DNA of 64,000 nucleotides from Paenibacillus lycopersici (lineage in GTDB: Bacteria; Bacillota; Bacilli; Paenibacillales; Paenibacillaceae), in NCBI RefSeq assembly GCF_010119935.1, contig NZ_CP048209.1, positions 1 to 64,000 on the forward strand. The letters are read 5' to 3'. The position numbers and the translations under genes are program-made. Of this stretch, positions 1 through 8,574 are shown in pieces. Each line of letters begins with the position of its first letter. Within the stretch, counting starts at the first letter, position 1. The notes beneath the pieces were generated by a model, which searched no databases, was not told the DNA's origin, and worked only from the letters and a program-made list of their open reading frames with translations.

Positions 1-322
1 TGTCGATCGGCGCAAGCTGATACTCCATATGGACGCCGGTCAATTTCTCCATCTCTTGCATGACCGGCATTGTGTTCCAATCGGCGATACCCGCATCCTG
101 CGACATCATCTTGAGCGTGACCGTCTTGTCCACGATCGGGAACCCGTCTTTCTTGACGCCGCTCTCGTTCGCGTCGGTGCCTGCGTTGGCGCCTGCGTTT
201 GCGTTCGAGCCCGCATTCGCCGCGCCGTTATTGCCTTCGTTCGATGTGCCGCACGCTTGAAGCAGCGATGCGGATGCCGTGAGGCTTAGGAGAATCAATG
301 ATGCCTTGCGAATCTTTTTCAT
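1..322 (-). CDS. Sugar ABC transporter substrate-binding lipoprotein, N-terminal part (runs off the window)
   Basis: Only the first ~107 residues are inside the window. The protein opens with a basic stretch (MKKIRK), a hydrophobic segment and a lipobox LQAC with the acylated Cys at residue 24. An Asn/Ala/Gly-rich linker follows, then the start of a family 1 solute-binding fold (TVTLKMMSQDAG). An AAAGGGAG ribosome site precedes the ATG. It lies 48 bp downstream of the LplC-like permease, the usual permease-permease-lipoprotein order for LplABC-type importers. It would capture an oligosaccharide at the outer membrane face. The substrate cannot be told from this part. Confidence 0.88.
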   Translation of the reverse strand, partial: MKKIRKASLILLSLTASASLLQACGTSNEGNNGAANAGSNANAGANAGTDANESGVKKDGFPIVDKTVTLKMMSQDAGIADWNTMPVMQEMEKLTGVHMEYQLAPID

Positions 323-370
323 GACAACAACTCCCTTTTTTGTCTTGGTGCCTATTATGGTAAGACCGGA

Positions 371-1279
371 TCAGCCTTTGACTGAACCGATCATAACACC
401 CTGAACGAAATAACGCTGCAAAAACGGATAGATGGCAATGACGGGCAGCGTAGCCACGATGATGACGGCATATTTGACGAGCGCGGCGATCTCCGCCTTG
501 TTGTTCAGCGCGGCAGCCGTGGAGGCGTCCATCGCTCCGCCGCCCTGCGCGGACATTTCCTGCAGCACGAGAATCTGGCGAAGCACCAGCTGCAGCGGGT
601 ATTTGTCCGCGTCATTGAGATAAATAAGCGCCGAGAAGTAGCTGTTCCAGTTGCCGACGCCGTAGAACAGCGCCATGACCGCGATGATCGGCATCGACAG
701 CGGAAGCACGATTTTCACGAACAGCCGCATGTTGGTGCAGCCGTCGATTTGGGCAGCCTCCTGCAATTCTTTCGGAAGATTGCTCTGGAAGAAGGTGCGG
801 GCCACGATAATGTTCCAGATGGACGCGGCCGACGGGAGGACGATCGCCCAGATCGTGTTGACCAGGTGCAGCTTCTTCACGAGCAGGTACGTCGGTACAA
901 GACCGCCGCCGAAGAACATCGTCACCATGAACAGCCCCATGAAGAGGTTGCGGCCGACGAAATCTTTGCGGCTCAGCGCATACGCCGCAGGCAGCGTCAC
1001 GGCCAAGTTGATCGCCGTGCCGACGACCGTATAGAGAATCGTGTTGCCGTAGCCGACCCAAATGTTCGAATTGTCGAACACGCGCTTATAGCCGTCGAAC
1101 GTAAGGCCTCTCGGCCACAGCCACATTTCGCCCGAACCGACCAGCTTCGGATCGCTGACGGATGCGCTGACCATGTAGACCAGCGGATAGAACACGATGA
1201 CAAACGCTAGAAATACGTAGATATAATTGCAAATCAGGAATAGTTTGTCCCGACCGCTCTCTTTAACGCCCGATAGCAT
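371..1279 (-). CDS. Carbohydrate ABC transporter permease, LplC/YtcP type
   Basis: 302-residue inner-membrane permease of the MalG-like class. It has about six hydrophobic segments, starting around residues 12-32. The cytoplasmic EAA loop that docks the ATPase reads ELQEAAQIDGCT near residue 175. The C-terminus GVMIGSVKG is the typical end of LplC-type permeases. GGGGGAG sits 4 bases before the ATG. It follows the LplB-like permease by 15 bp, so the pair is co-transcribed. No ATPase gene is nearby; such systems commonly share an MsmX-type ATPase encoded elsewhere (family knowledge, not seen here). Confidence 0.95.
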   Translation of the reverse strand: MLSGVKESGRDKLFLICNYIYVFLAFVIVFYPLVYMVSASVSDPKLVGSGEMWLWPRGLTFDGYKRVFDNSNIWVGYGNTILYTVVGTAINLAVTLPAAYALSRKDFVGRNLFMGLFMVTMFFGGGLVPTYLLVKKLHLVNTIWAIVLPSAASIWNIIVARTFFQSNLPKELQEAAQIDGCTNMRLFVKIVLPLSMPIIAVMALFYGVGNWNSYFSALIYLNDADKYPLQLVLRQILVLQEMSAQGGGAMDASTAAALNNKAEIAALVKYAVIIVATLPVIAIYPFLQRYFVQGVMIGSVKG

Positions 1280-1294
1280 GATGCTCCCCCTCTC

Positions 1295-2272
1295 CTACCA
1301 CAAACTGTTCTCGCTCGCGCGGCGGACAACCTGATTGACGACAATGAGCAGCACCGCGTTGACAACGGAATTGAACAAGCCGATCGCCGTCGAGAAGCTG
1401 TACTGGGCGCTCACAAGGCCCGAGCGGTAGACGAAGGTCGAAATCACGTCCGACGACGTCATGTTGAGCGGGTTTTGCAGCAGCAGGATCTTCTCGAAGC
1501 CGACGCCGAGCAGGCTGCCCATGCTCAGGATGAGCAGGATCGTCATCGTCGGCACCAGCGTCGGAATATTGATGTGGCGCACGCGCTGGAAGCGCGAAGC
1601 GCCGTCGATGATGGCGGCCTCGTGAAGCCCTGGATCGACGCCTGACAGCGCGGCCAAGTAAATGATCGTTCCCCAGCCCGCGCTCTGCCACACGTCGGAG
1701 AACACGTACATCGTCTTGAACCAGCGCGGATCCGTGAGGAAGTCCGGCGCCGTGAGTCCGAGTCCTTCAATAATATGAATGAGGATGCCGTTCGACGGGG
1801 ACAGGAACGTAATGATCATGCCCGCCATGACGACCATCGATATGAAGTGCGGCGCGTACGTCACCGTCTGCGCCAATTTCTTGAAGAACCCGTTGCGAAC
1901 CTCGTTGAAGGCCAGCGCCAGAATGATCGGGATCGGAAACCCGACCGCCAGCGAGTACAAGCTGATGCTGAGCGTGTTCCATAACAGGTCCCAGAAATAA
2001 TAGGAATGGAAGAAGCGGACGAAATGGTCGAAACCGACCCAGGAGCTTCCCGTGATCCCTTTCGTGGGAATGAAATTCTTGAATGCGATCTGGATGCCGT
2101 ACATCGGCCCGTAACAGAAGAGCAGGAAGTAGATTAGCGCCGGGGCGATGAACAGGTACAGCTCCCAGTTCTGAATAATGCCTTTCCATGACCATGCGCG
2201 CCCGGAGCGCTTCCCGGCCTTCCGCGCTTTCGATACGGAACCGCTTACAACGGCCGTTGTTGTATCCTGCAT
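1295..2272 (-). CDS. Carbohydrate ABC transporter permease, LplB type
   Basis: 325-residue permease with a basic cytoplasmic N-terminus and about six membrane segments. The first is near residues 36-56 (LYLFIAPALIYFLLF). The EAA loop reads HEAAIIDGASRFQR. The C-terminus is the characteristic RRASENSLW. AAAGGAG lies 8 bases before the ATG. It is first in an operon with the LplC-like permease and the lipoprotein. Two cre-like sites upstream suggest glucose repression by CcpA. A Ser/Thr/Lys-rich extension of about 30 residues precedes the first membrane helix. Confidence 0.95.
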   Translation of the reverse strand: MQDTTTAVVSGSVSKARKAGKRSGRAWSWKGIIQNWELYLFIAPALIYFLLFCYGPMYGIQIAFKNFIPTKGITGSSWVGFDHFVRFFHSYYFWDLLWNTLSISLYSLAVGFPIPIILALAFNEVRNGFFKKLAQTVTYAPHFISMVVMAGMIITFLSPSNGILIHIIEGLGLTAPDFLTDPRWFKTMYVFSDVWQSAGWGTIIYLAALSGVDPGLHEAAIIDGASRFQRVRHINIPTLVPTMTILLILSMGSLLGVGFEKILLLQNPLNMTSSDVISTFVYRSGLVSAQYSFSTAIGLFNSVVNAVLLIVVNQVVRRASENSLW

Positions 2273-2311
2273 AGGATCACTCCTTTCACCATATTGTTCC
2301 TGATCTTGCGA

Positions 2312-2327
2312 ATGATAACGTTCTCAT
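2312..2327. promoter_or_regulatory. cre-like site (CcpA)
   Basis: ATGATAACGTTCTCAT fits the catabolite-response consensus WTGNNARCGNWWWCAW with one mismatch, a C at one W position. It lies about 40 bp upstream of the lplB-like start, where it would overlap the early transcript or promoter. Confidence 0.5.
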
Positions 2328-2358
2328 CCCGGCGATCGCCGCTGCGATGCCGGCACCG

Positions 2359-2372
2359 TGCTAACGCTTTCA
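2359..2372. promoter_or_regulatory. cre-like site (CcpA), full match to the core consensus
   Basis: TGCTAACGCTTTCA matches the core TGNNARCGNWWWCA at every fixed position. It lies 47 bp further upstream than the site at 2312. A tandem pair before a sugar-transporter operon is what CcpA-dependent repression would look like. That CcpA acts here is inference. Confidence 0.6.
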
Positions 2373-2674
2373 TCGCTACGATAGCGGAAGTATTAAGCCA
2401 GCGTAAATATGTTGTTTTGAGCATGCTTCAAACCCGCATGGCGACAGGCTTTGCGGGCGATTGACAAGCTTGCCTGACAAGCGGACAATGTGTTGTTTTT
2501 GATCGGAAAACCGGCCGCTTCCGGACGGATCAAATATGACCAAGCGGGCGAATAAAGGCGGGGAAAAACGCGAAGCCCTGCCGGTCTGCGGCCAATACGG
2601 CAAAGGACCCGCGAAGGCGCCTTCCGGCTGCTTGCGCGAGTCCCTGCCGTTCGCCGCCGGCTTGTCCGCGGACG
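2373..2674. other. Intergenic region, no gene recognised
   Basis: Between the cre-like pair and the terminator at 2675 I find no credible gene. The open frames here lack ribosome sites and resemble nothing known. The stretch probably holds the rest of the transporter promoter and untranslated sequence. Confidence 0.5.
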
Positions 2675-2712
2675 CAAAAAATCCCCGTCCTCCATGCGGA
2701 GTCGACGGGGAT
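2675..2712 (-). terminator. Intrinsic terminator after the decarboxylase-like gene
   Basis: Perfect 9-bp arms ATCCCCGTC (2681-2689) and GACGGGGAT (2704-2712). Read on the minus strand the hairpin is followed by six T residues. It ends the transcript of the gene stopping at 2795. Confidence 0.85.
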
Positions 2713-2794
2713 GAACCATATCGCACGCGTATCGGTCATGAATGCGACATGAAGCGTTGGCGTTCCTCTTCCTGATCCAGTACACCGCTGCTTA

Positions 2795-3199
2795 TTAAGT
2801 CGCAGACGGCGTGATGTTCCGCTCCTGAAATACTTTCTGAACCACGTTCAGTGCGCCGCATGCCTTCGGAAACCCGGCATACCCGCCGCAGTGCAGGACG
2901 ATCTCGAGCACTTCCTGCGGGCGCATGCCGACGTTGAGCGCCGCATGGACGTGGAACGGCAGCTGCTCCATCGCCCCTTGGGTGATCAGCGACGTAATCG
3001 TAATGATCTCCCGTTCCTTCAAGCTGAGCGTCTCGCGCGAATACAGGTCGCCGAAGCCGAAGGCGACCAGCGTATGCCCGAAGTCGGGGAAAAACTCGCC
3101 GAGCTGCTTGATCATCTGCACGCCCTGATCGCCGACCATCGTCTGCAGCGTCCGTATGCCGACTTCATAACGCTCTTGATTCGTTTGCTCCGGTACCAT
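2795..3199 (-). CDS. Carboxymuconolactone decarboxylase (AhpD-like) family protein
   Basis: 134 residues, all-helical by composition, the usual size of this family. The stretch SLKEREIITITSLIT is the typical core segment (L-x-x-KERE). A HVHAALNVG helix and a PQEVLEIVLHCGGYAGFPKA segment follow. The single Cys near the HCGGYAG turn means the CxxC thiol pair of peroxidase-type AhpD is missing, so a decarboxylase or unknown role is more likely. AAGGAGG lies 7 bases before the ATG. It follows the thiamine-diphosphate enzyme by 12 bp, so the two probably act together. Confidence 0.88.
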   Translation of the reverse strand: MVPEQTNQERYEVGIRTLQTMVGDQGVQMIKQLGEFFPDFGHTLVAFGFGDLYSRETLSLKEREIITITSLITQGAMEQLPFHVHAALNVGMRPQEVLEIVLHCGGYAGFPKACGALNVVQKVFQERNITPSAT

Positions 3200-3211
3200 A
3201 CCGATTCCTCC

Positions 3212-4843
3212 TTATCCCCGCTTCATCGTCGGAGGGATTTCATGCGGATCCATGATGATATCGATCACGCAGGTTTGGTTCGATTGCAGCGCATCGGCGA
3301 GCGCCGCCCGCAATTCGTCTTCCGTCTCGCAGCGGTAGCCCCGCGCGCCCAGCGCTTCGCCGAACTTGGCCGCATCCAGCGGGACGTTGTACGTCGTGCC
3401 GACCGCCTTGCCCAGATGGCGCGCCATGCCTTTGTCGACCATGTCGATGCTCGCATTGTTCGCCACCAGGAACAGTACGGGCGCATCGTGATTGACCGAC
3501 GTCGACAGCTCCGTGCCGTTCATGAACATGCAGCCGTCGCCGGTCAGACAGGCCACGGTCCGCTCCGGCGCGCCGAATTTGGCGCCTACCGAATAACCGA
3601 TGGCTCTGCCCATCGTGGCGTATACTTCTTCGAAATAGAACGTGCCGGGCACGTAAATATCGAAATATTTGATGGCGTAGAACGAGTGGCTGCCGGCATC
3701 GCCGTACATCAGCGTATCCGCGGGCAGCTGCTCGCGGAGCACCTCCATCACTTGCCGGCCGCTCAGATAGTCCCCTGTTTCCAGCGCGGCCGCCGCTTCA
3801 TCCAGTATGTACGCTCCCGGCAGCGTCCTTGCCGGCACGCGAGCGTCGGCGAACTGCAGTATCGCTTGCAAATTCGCGCGGATATTGCCGAGCACCGGCG
3901 TCGTCGGCACGGGCAGCGCCCGGCCGATGAAGCGCGAATCGTGGTCGAAATGCAGCACATGCTTCGGATAGCAAGGCGGCGCAAGGCCCGGGATCTCCAG
4001 ATCGCTCAGCTGGCTCCCGACGACGATCAACAGATCGATGCCTTCGCGCAAATACGCTTCCGTAAGGACATTGCCGCCAAGGCCATACGGACCGAGGTGC
4101 AGCGGATGATCCGTACGGAAGACGCCCTTGCCTCCGGGCGTCGTCGCCACGGGAAGCGACCATTTGTCGGCGAATGCCTCGATTTCGCCGTAGGCGCGCA
4201 GCGCGTGCAGCGCGCCCCCGACGAGCAGCAGCGGACGTTTCGCTTCGGCGAGCAGCGAGGCCGCCATGTCCAAATTCGATGCGATCGTCGTCGACTGCGC
4301 ATCCGGAAGCGTCAGGTCGAAATCCGCGATCTGTTCCGACAGCACATCGGTCGGGATGCACAGGTGAACGGGCCCCCGTACGCCGGAGAACGCGCGGTCC
4401 ATCGCATGCTCCAGGTAATTCCGGAGCAGCTCGCCGCGATCGACGCGGGCGCTGAACTTCGTGACGGGCTCGAACATCTTGACAAGGTCCGTGCCGAACA
4501 TCGTGCTGTCCTGGCCGAGCACTTTGCCGATTTCTCCGATCGGAGGCGAGCCTGTAATGAACAGCACGGGCAAATTGGTGAAGAGCGCTTGTCCGGCGGC
4601 GGTCAGCATGTTGATGCCGCCCGGCCCGGCCGTTCCGACCGCGACGCCGAGGCCGTCGCTTGCGAACGAATAGCCCGCAGCCGCGAGGCCGGCTCCTTCC
4701 TCATGCTTGCTGAGCACGAACGTTATGCCCGCTTGATCCATCTCGAGCACGAGCGGCGTTACCGGCTTGCCGGGAATTCCGAATGCGTGGGTGACGCCCC
4801 ACTTGGACAAATGCTTCACGAGAACACTGCTTACTGTCGGCAT
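3212..4843 (-). CDS. Thiamine-diphosphate-dependent enzyme, acetolactate synthase/decarboxylase superfamily
   Basis: 543 residues with the three-domain layout of the family. The N-terminal pyrimidine-binding domain carries the catalytic Glu in KHEEGAG (residues 46-52). A central domain covers about 190-330. The C-terminal cofactor domain has GDG (near 434) followed ~27 residues later by NN, the metal/diphosphate motif. The length and the missing FAD signature leave open acetolactate synthase, benzoylformate or indolepyruvate decarboxylase-like, or sulfo-type lyases. The partner gene downstream is a carboxymuconolactone decarboxylase family member, which hints at keto-acid or aromatic acid metabolism. 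The exact substrate is unknown. Confidence 0.88.
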   Translation of the reverse strand: MPTVSSVLVKHLSKWGVTHAFGIPGKPVTPLVLEMDQAGITFVLSKHEEGAGLAAAGYSFASDGLGVAVGTAGPGGINMLTAAGQALFTNLPVLFITGSPPIGEIGKVLGQDSTMFGTDLVKMFEPVTKFSARVDRGELLRNYLEHAMDRAFSGVRGPVHLCIPTDVLSEQIADFDLTLPDAQSTTIASNLDMAASLLAEAKRPLLLVGGALHALRAYGEIEAFADKWSLPVATTPGGKGVFRTDHPLHLGPYGLGGNVLTEAYLREGIDLLIVVGSQLSDLEIPGLAPPCYPKHVLHFDHDSRFIGRALPVPTTPVLGNIRANLQAILQFADARVPARTLPGAYILDEAAAALETGDYLSGRQVMEVLREQLPADTLMYGDAGSHSFYAIKYFDIYVPGTFYFEEVYATMGRAIGYSVGAKFGAPERTVACLTGDGCMFMNGTELSTSVNHDAPVLFLVANNASIDMVDKGMARHLGKAVGTTYNVPLDAAKFGEALGARGYRCETEDELRAALADALQSNQTCVIDIIMDPHEIPPTMKRG

Positions 4844-4867
4844 TGCACGTAATCCCCCTAATCGATA

Positions 4868-7141
4868 TCAGTACAGCTTCTTCACCTTGGCTATGAGCTC
4901 TGGAAACGATTGTTCGAATTCCTCTGCGGGAATGGGCCGGCTAAAATAATATCCCTGAACTTCATCGCATTTCTGCACTTGCAGGAAACGGAGCTGCTCC
5001 TTCTGCTCCACGCCTTCCGCGACCACTTCCAAATTCATGCTATGGGCCATGGCGATAATGACGCTTACGATATTCGTGCCGTTCGCATCCTTGCTGATGT
5101 CTCGCACGAAGCTCTGATCGATCTTGAGCCGATTGATCGAGAAATTCTTCAGATAGCTCAAGGAGCTGTAGCCGGTTCCGAAATCGTCGATGCTGATCTG
5201 AATGCCCAAGGAGCTCAGATTGCGCAGCATCGGAATGGCGTGGTCGACATTCATCGTCATCGTCTCGGTGATTTCGAGATCCAAATACTTGGGATCGAGA
5301 CCCGACTCGTTCAGCGCCTCCTTGACCACGTCGACCAGTCCGTCGTCCAGGAACTCCATGGAGGACAGGTTGACGGAGACGCGGAAGTGCGGGAATCCCT
5401 GATCCTGCCACTTCTTGTTCTGCCGGCAGGCGGTGCGCAGCACCCACGTGTCGATCTGATGAATAAAGCCCGTTTCTTCGGCGATCGGAATGAAATCGTT
5501 CGGCGGAATCAAGCCCTTGGAGGGATGCATCCAGCGGACGAGCGCTTCCACGCCCTTCAGCTCCCCGGTGCTGATATCGACCTGCGGCTGATAGAACAGC
5601 CGGAATTCTTCGTTCTCGATCGCCTTGCGAAGCGAGCTCTCCAGTACGATCTGCTCGCGGGTCGTAATGTTCATGTCCGGCGAATAGAGGGCATACGTGT
5701 TGAGCCCCCTGCCCTTCGCGCTGTACATCGCCGTATCGGCGGTAATCATCAGCTCTTCCAGGTCCCGGCCGTCCTTCGGGTAGATGGAGATGCCGGCGCT
5801 CGCCGTCAGATGGAAGTCATAGCCGTTCAAATTGAGCGGTTCCTTGAACACGCCGAGAATGTCTTTGACCCGCATCACCGCCGCCGCCTCGCAGTTCTCG
5901 CCGGAGAAGGCGAACATAAACTCGTCACCGCCCATCCGCGCGATCAGTTCGTTCGGCGCGAGCACCTCCTGCAGCCGCGAAGCCACCATGACGAGCAGCG
6001 TATCGCCGCTGGAATGGCCGAGCGTATCGTTGATGATCTTGAACCGGTCAAGGTCCAGGCAGACGACGGCCACCTGATTGCTGGAATCGGATTGGCCGGA
6101 TTCCTGCAGCTGCTGAATGATCGAGGTGACCTTCTCCTTGAAGCAGCGCCGGTTGGGCAGCTTCGTCAGATCGTCGTGATTCGCCAGGTAATTGTACTTC
6201 TCCTCGGCCTTCACCCGGTCGGTAATGCTTCTGAACTGGCCGAAGGCGCCCAGCAGCTTCTTCTTCTCGTCATAGAGCGGGAACGCGTCGAACAGGCAGA
6301 CCAGCCGATCCTCGCTCTCGTTATGCTCGAAGCTCATCTGTATATCCTCGAAGGTCGTTCCGTTCTGGATCACATCGTAGATATATTCGCCCATGCTCGG
6401 GAGGTAACGAACCTCCGTGCCCAGCATCTCTTCCTTCGGCCTGCCGGTGAACAGCTCCGCGTACTGGTTGTACGTGATGATCTCGCCTTCCCGGCTCGTC
6501 AGCACGATGCCGTTGCGGGTATTGTCCATGATGATCTGGTTCAAGATATTCAGCTTCTGGTTCTGCTTCCGCAGCAGCAGCTCCCGTTCGATGGAGTCGA
6601 CTGTCGTGGCCAGCATCGTGACCATCATCGGGTTCTTGAATTCCTTGGCGGTCATGATCGTCAAGGTGCCCAGCAGGTCGTTGACGTCCGTGTAGTGGAA
6701 AGCGACGGCGTAACAGGCGCTCCCGTGCAAATATTCGTGGTAGTGGTCGTCGCCGATCAGCTCGATGGGCGACTGGTTGTACTTGAGCGACAGGTTAACG
6801 ACGTTGGTTCCCATGCTCGCTTCCGTGAATTGGACGCCCGGGCTGATGCCCAGGTCGTGAATCGTTTTCCGGATCGTCTCGTCGCCCATCATATGCAGGA
6901 CGAAGCCCCGGTCGTCGCAAACCGACAATAAGAGCGGCGTCCCTTCCAGGAGCTGAAGCACCTTCTCGCCGAAGAAGCTGACGACGGACAGGATCTCGTC
7001 GTACTCTTCCCTCAGCGCGCTTAATTCGGACGGCGTCAAAATCTTCTGCGGAAAAGGTATAGTCTTCGAGTCCATGCCAATCTCCTCGCAAAACCGATTC
7101 GATTGTACAATAAACTCGGGCTTTTCCGTTCGTATCATCAT
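4868..7141 (-). CDS. GAF-PAS-GGDEF-EAL cyclic-di-GMP signalling protein
   Basis: 757-residue soluble protein with no membrane segments. Residues ~55-190 resemble the GAF-like sensor of AcoR-type activators (GVQFTEASMGTNVVNLSL). Residues ~205-325 form a PAS domain. The diguanylate cyclase signature MGGDEF lies near 403-408 and is intact. The EAL domain starts near 530 (EALVRW), with DDFGTGYSSL and the terminal EGVE motif. Both synthesis and breakdown of c-di-GMP are therefore possible on paper. A GGGGGG stretch 6 bases before the first ATG supports this start. It lies 24 bp upstream of the thiamine-diphosphate enzyme, so readthrough into that gene is plausible. Confidence 0.93.
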   Translation of the reverse strand: MMIRTEKPEFIVQSNRFCEEIGMDSKTIPFPQKILTPSELSALREEYDEILSVVSFFGEKVLQLLEGTPLLLSVCDDRGFVLHMMGDETIRKTIHDLGISPGVQFTEASMGTNVVNLSLKYNQSPIELIGDDHYHEYLHGSACYAVAFHYTDVNDLLGTLTIMTAKEFKNPMMVTMLATTVDSIERELLLRKQNQKLNILNQIIMDNTRNGIVLTSREGEIITYNQYAELFTGRPKEEMLGTEVRYLPSMGEYIYDVIQNGTTFEDIQMSFEHNESEDRLVCLFDAFPLYDEKKKLLGAFGQFRSITDRVKAEEKYNYLANHDDLTKLPNRRCFKEKVTSIIQQLQESGQSDSSNQVAVVCLDLDRFKIINDTLGHSSGDTLLVMVASRLQEVLAPNELIARMGGDEFMFAFSGENCEAAAVMRVKDILGVFKEPLNLNGYDFHLTASAGISIYPKDGRDLEELMITADTAMYSAKGRGLNTYALYSPDMNITTREQIVLESSLRKAIENEEFRLFYQPQVDISTGELKGVEALVRWMHPSKGLIPPNDFIPIAEETGFIHQIDTWVLRTACRQNKKWQDQGFPHFRVSVNLSSMEFLDDGLVDVVKEALNESGLDPKYLDLEITETMTMNVDHAIPMLRNLSSLGIQISIDDFGTGYSSLSYLKNFSINRLKIDQSFVRDISKDANGTNIVSVIIAMAHSMNLEVVAEGVEQKEQLRFLQVQKCDEVQGYYFSRPIPAEEFEQSFPELIAKVKKLY

Positions 7142-7595
7142 TAATAGCCCCCCTTTTACTAGCCGACGTGAAAGCGCTCTATCGCTTCTCCGAGCCTGTT
7201 TCGGTACATTCTAAATAGAAACGTATCCTACTACTGTAGCGTTTTCGTCCTGGTCGGACAATAGAATCATTCGAAAATATTATGTAGTCGCATAGCTGCC
7301 GAGGGAAGTGGATGATAGCCGGCTTGTAATATAGGAGGAATGATCGAGTCGGGAAAGCCGCATGGAAGCACGGATCGATGGTTGCGGGACTTGCGCCGCA
7401 ATCAAGAATAGAGACAAAAATTAGGAACGATTTTACTAGTATTGTAGACCATTTCCGTTTTCTTGTCGATAATTGTCTCCCTAAAACGGCCATTCTCCGC
7501 CCGTTCCCGGCGATTTCGGCAGACATGGCGAGACAGCCGGCGCCCGCCAAGGCCCGGCTGCCGCCGTAGGTCCAAAGAATGAGCGCGGCAATCCC
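7142..7595. other. Intergenic region with a possible plus-strand promoter
   Basis: No gene is recognised. On the plus strand CGGACA and TATTAT (around 7257-7285) are spaced by 17 bases and could form a sigma-A promoter. The only nearby ATG (7340) sits one base after its AGGAGG, too close to be used well. Near 7530-7560 a short GC-rich inverted repeat without a T-tract follows the UMP kinase gene and may be a weak terminator. Confidence 0.4.
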
Positions 7596-8333
7596 CTATT
7601 CGAACTCCAGACCCACGCCGTCGCCGATAACGGTCCCGATATCGGCCCCTTCGCAGATCTCCCGCATCGATCCCGGCCGGTCGAAATTGAAGACATGCAT
7701 CGGCAGCTTGTAGTCTCTCGCCAGGATGAAAGCCGATTGATCCATGACCGTCAAATTCCGCTGGAGCACGTCATTGTAATGGAGGGAATTGAATTTCCTC
7801 GCTTCCCTGCTCCGTTTCGGATCGGCTTCGAACACCCCGTCTACGCCCTGCTTGGCGACCAGCAGCGCCTCGCAGTTCACTTCGATCGCCCGTTGAACCG
7901 AAGGGTAATCGGTCGTCACGAACGGCTGCCCGTTCCCGCCCGCGAAGATGACGATATAGCCCTTCTCCAGATGGTGGATCGCCCGCAGCCGGATATACGG
8001 CTCCGCCACCGAGGTCGCCGGGATGGACGTCATGACGCGCACTTCCTTGCCGGTTCGCGCTTTCAATACGCCGCGGAGCATCAGGCTGTTAATGACGGTC
8101 GCCAGCGTGCCGATATTGTCGGCCTCCGCCCGCTCGATGCCCCACGACTCCGCCATATTGCCGCGAAAAATATTACCGCCGCCAATGACGATCGCCACCT
8201 CGACGCCGAGGCTTGCGACCGACATGATTTCGGTCGCGATATGCTCCAGCCGTTCGGGAGCGAACCCGAACTCCGAGCTCCCCGCAACCGCCCCGCCGCT
8301 CAGCTTGATCAATACTCTTCGATACCTGGCCAT
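7596..8333 (-). CDS. UMP kinase paralogue (PyrH-like), outside the usual tsf-pyrH-frr cluster
   Basis: About 245 residues of the amino-acid-kinase fold. It would phosphorylate UMP to UDP in the cytoplasm. Visible family motifs are IKLSGG (phosphate loop), GGGNIFRG, DNIGTLATV, TTDYPS, KQGVDGVFEADP and FILARDYKLPMHVFN. The loop usually written SGE is SGG here, and several core positions differ from housekeeping PyrH, so it is probably a second copy. The ATG at 8333 lies 8 bases after GGAGG and is preferred over the GTG at 8342, which touches the ribosome site. A terminator-type hairpin sits only ~15 bases upstream of this ribosome site, pointing to attenuation. Confidence 0.88.
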   Translation of the reverse strand: MARYRRVLIKLSGGAVAGSSEFGFAPERLEHIATEIMSVASLGVEVAIVIGGGNIFRGNMAESWGIERAEADNIGTLATVINSLMLRGVLKARTGKEVRVMTSIPATSVAEPYIRLRAIHHLEKGYIVIFAGGNGQPFVTTDYPSVQRAIEVNCEALLVAKQGVDGVFEADPKRSREARKFNSLHYNDVLQRNLTVMDQSAFILARDYKLPMHVFNFDRPGSMREICEGADIGTVIGDGVGLEFE

Positions 8334-8449
8334 CTGCTCCACCTCCGGAAAATAAAAAACACCGAAGCCATGATGGCTTCGGTGTAGGGCGAAACGGGAA
8401 TAGAAGGGCCGGATCTGCCGACATGCAGCGAACGCGTCTTCCGCTTCAT
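8309..8449 (-). CDS. Candidate 46-residue leader ORF ahead of the UMP kinase paralogue
   Basis: A small frame starts with ATG at 8449, 7 bases after GGAGG, the best ribosome site in this gap. It reads MKRKTRSLHV..., runs straight through the terminator hairpin at 8359-8385 and stops inside the kinase gene at 8309, overlapping its start by 25 bases. Translation would therefore collide with the hairpin. Its C-terminal part is hydrophobic and arginine-rich (SVFFIFRRWSR). I do not recognise the peptide. It may be a regulatory leader, or the good ribosome site may be chance. Confidence 0.4.
   Translation of the reverse strand: MKRKTRSLHVGRSGPSIPVSPYTEAIMASVFFIFRRWSRWPGIEEY
8346..8385 (-). terminator. 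Strong intrinsic terminator/attenuator upstream of the UMP kinase paralogue
   Basis: 13-bp perfect arms (ACACCGAAGCCAT at 8359-8371, ATGGCTTCGGTGT at 8373-8385) with a tight loop. On the minus strand TTTTTTATTTT follows. It could simply end the MFS transcript 190 bp upstream. Its position just before the kinase ribosome site, inside a leader ORF, also fits an attenuator. Confidence 0.85.
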
Positions 8450-8574
8450 ATTCCCGCCTCCTTCGGATTTGACTTACTTCAACAACTGACTTGCAGCTCC
8501 TATTGTACCTCGGCGAAGCGCTGCCGGCAACGGCCGGTTGATCGTCGGCTTAAGCTCGTTGTCCGCGCCGCGTC

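Noticed and set aside
7340..7411. Short ORF after AGGAGGA in the gap before the UMP kinase
   Set aside because: The ATG is one base from the ribosome-site core, too close for use, and the 23-residue product resembles nothing I know.
8309..8449. Holin-like small toxin
   Set aside because: The hydrophobic C-terminal part is short and Arg-rich, and much of its sequence is dictated by the terminator hairpin. A leader ORF is the more modest reading.
8346..8470. T-box or PyrR-type attenuator before the UMP kinase
   Set aside because: I found neither the T-box sequence (GGTGGNACCGCG type) nor a PyrR-binding-loop consensus, only the terminator and leader frame.
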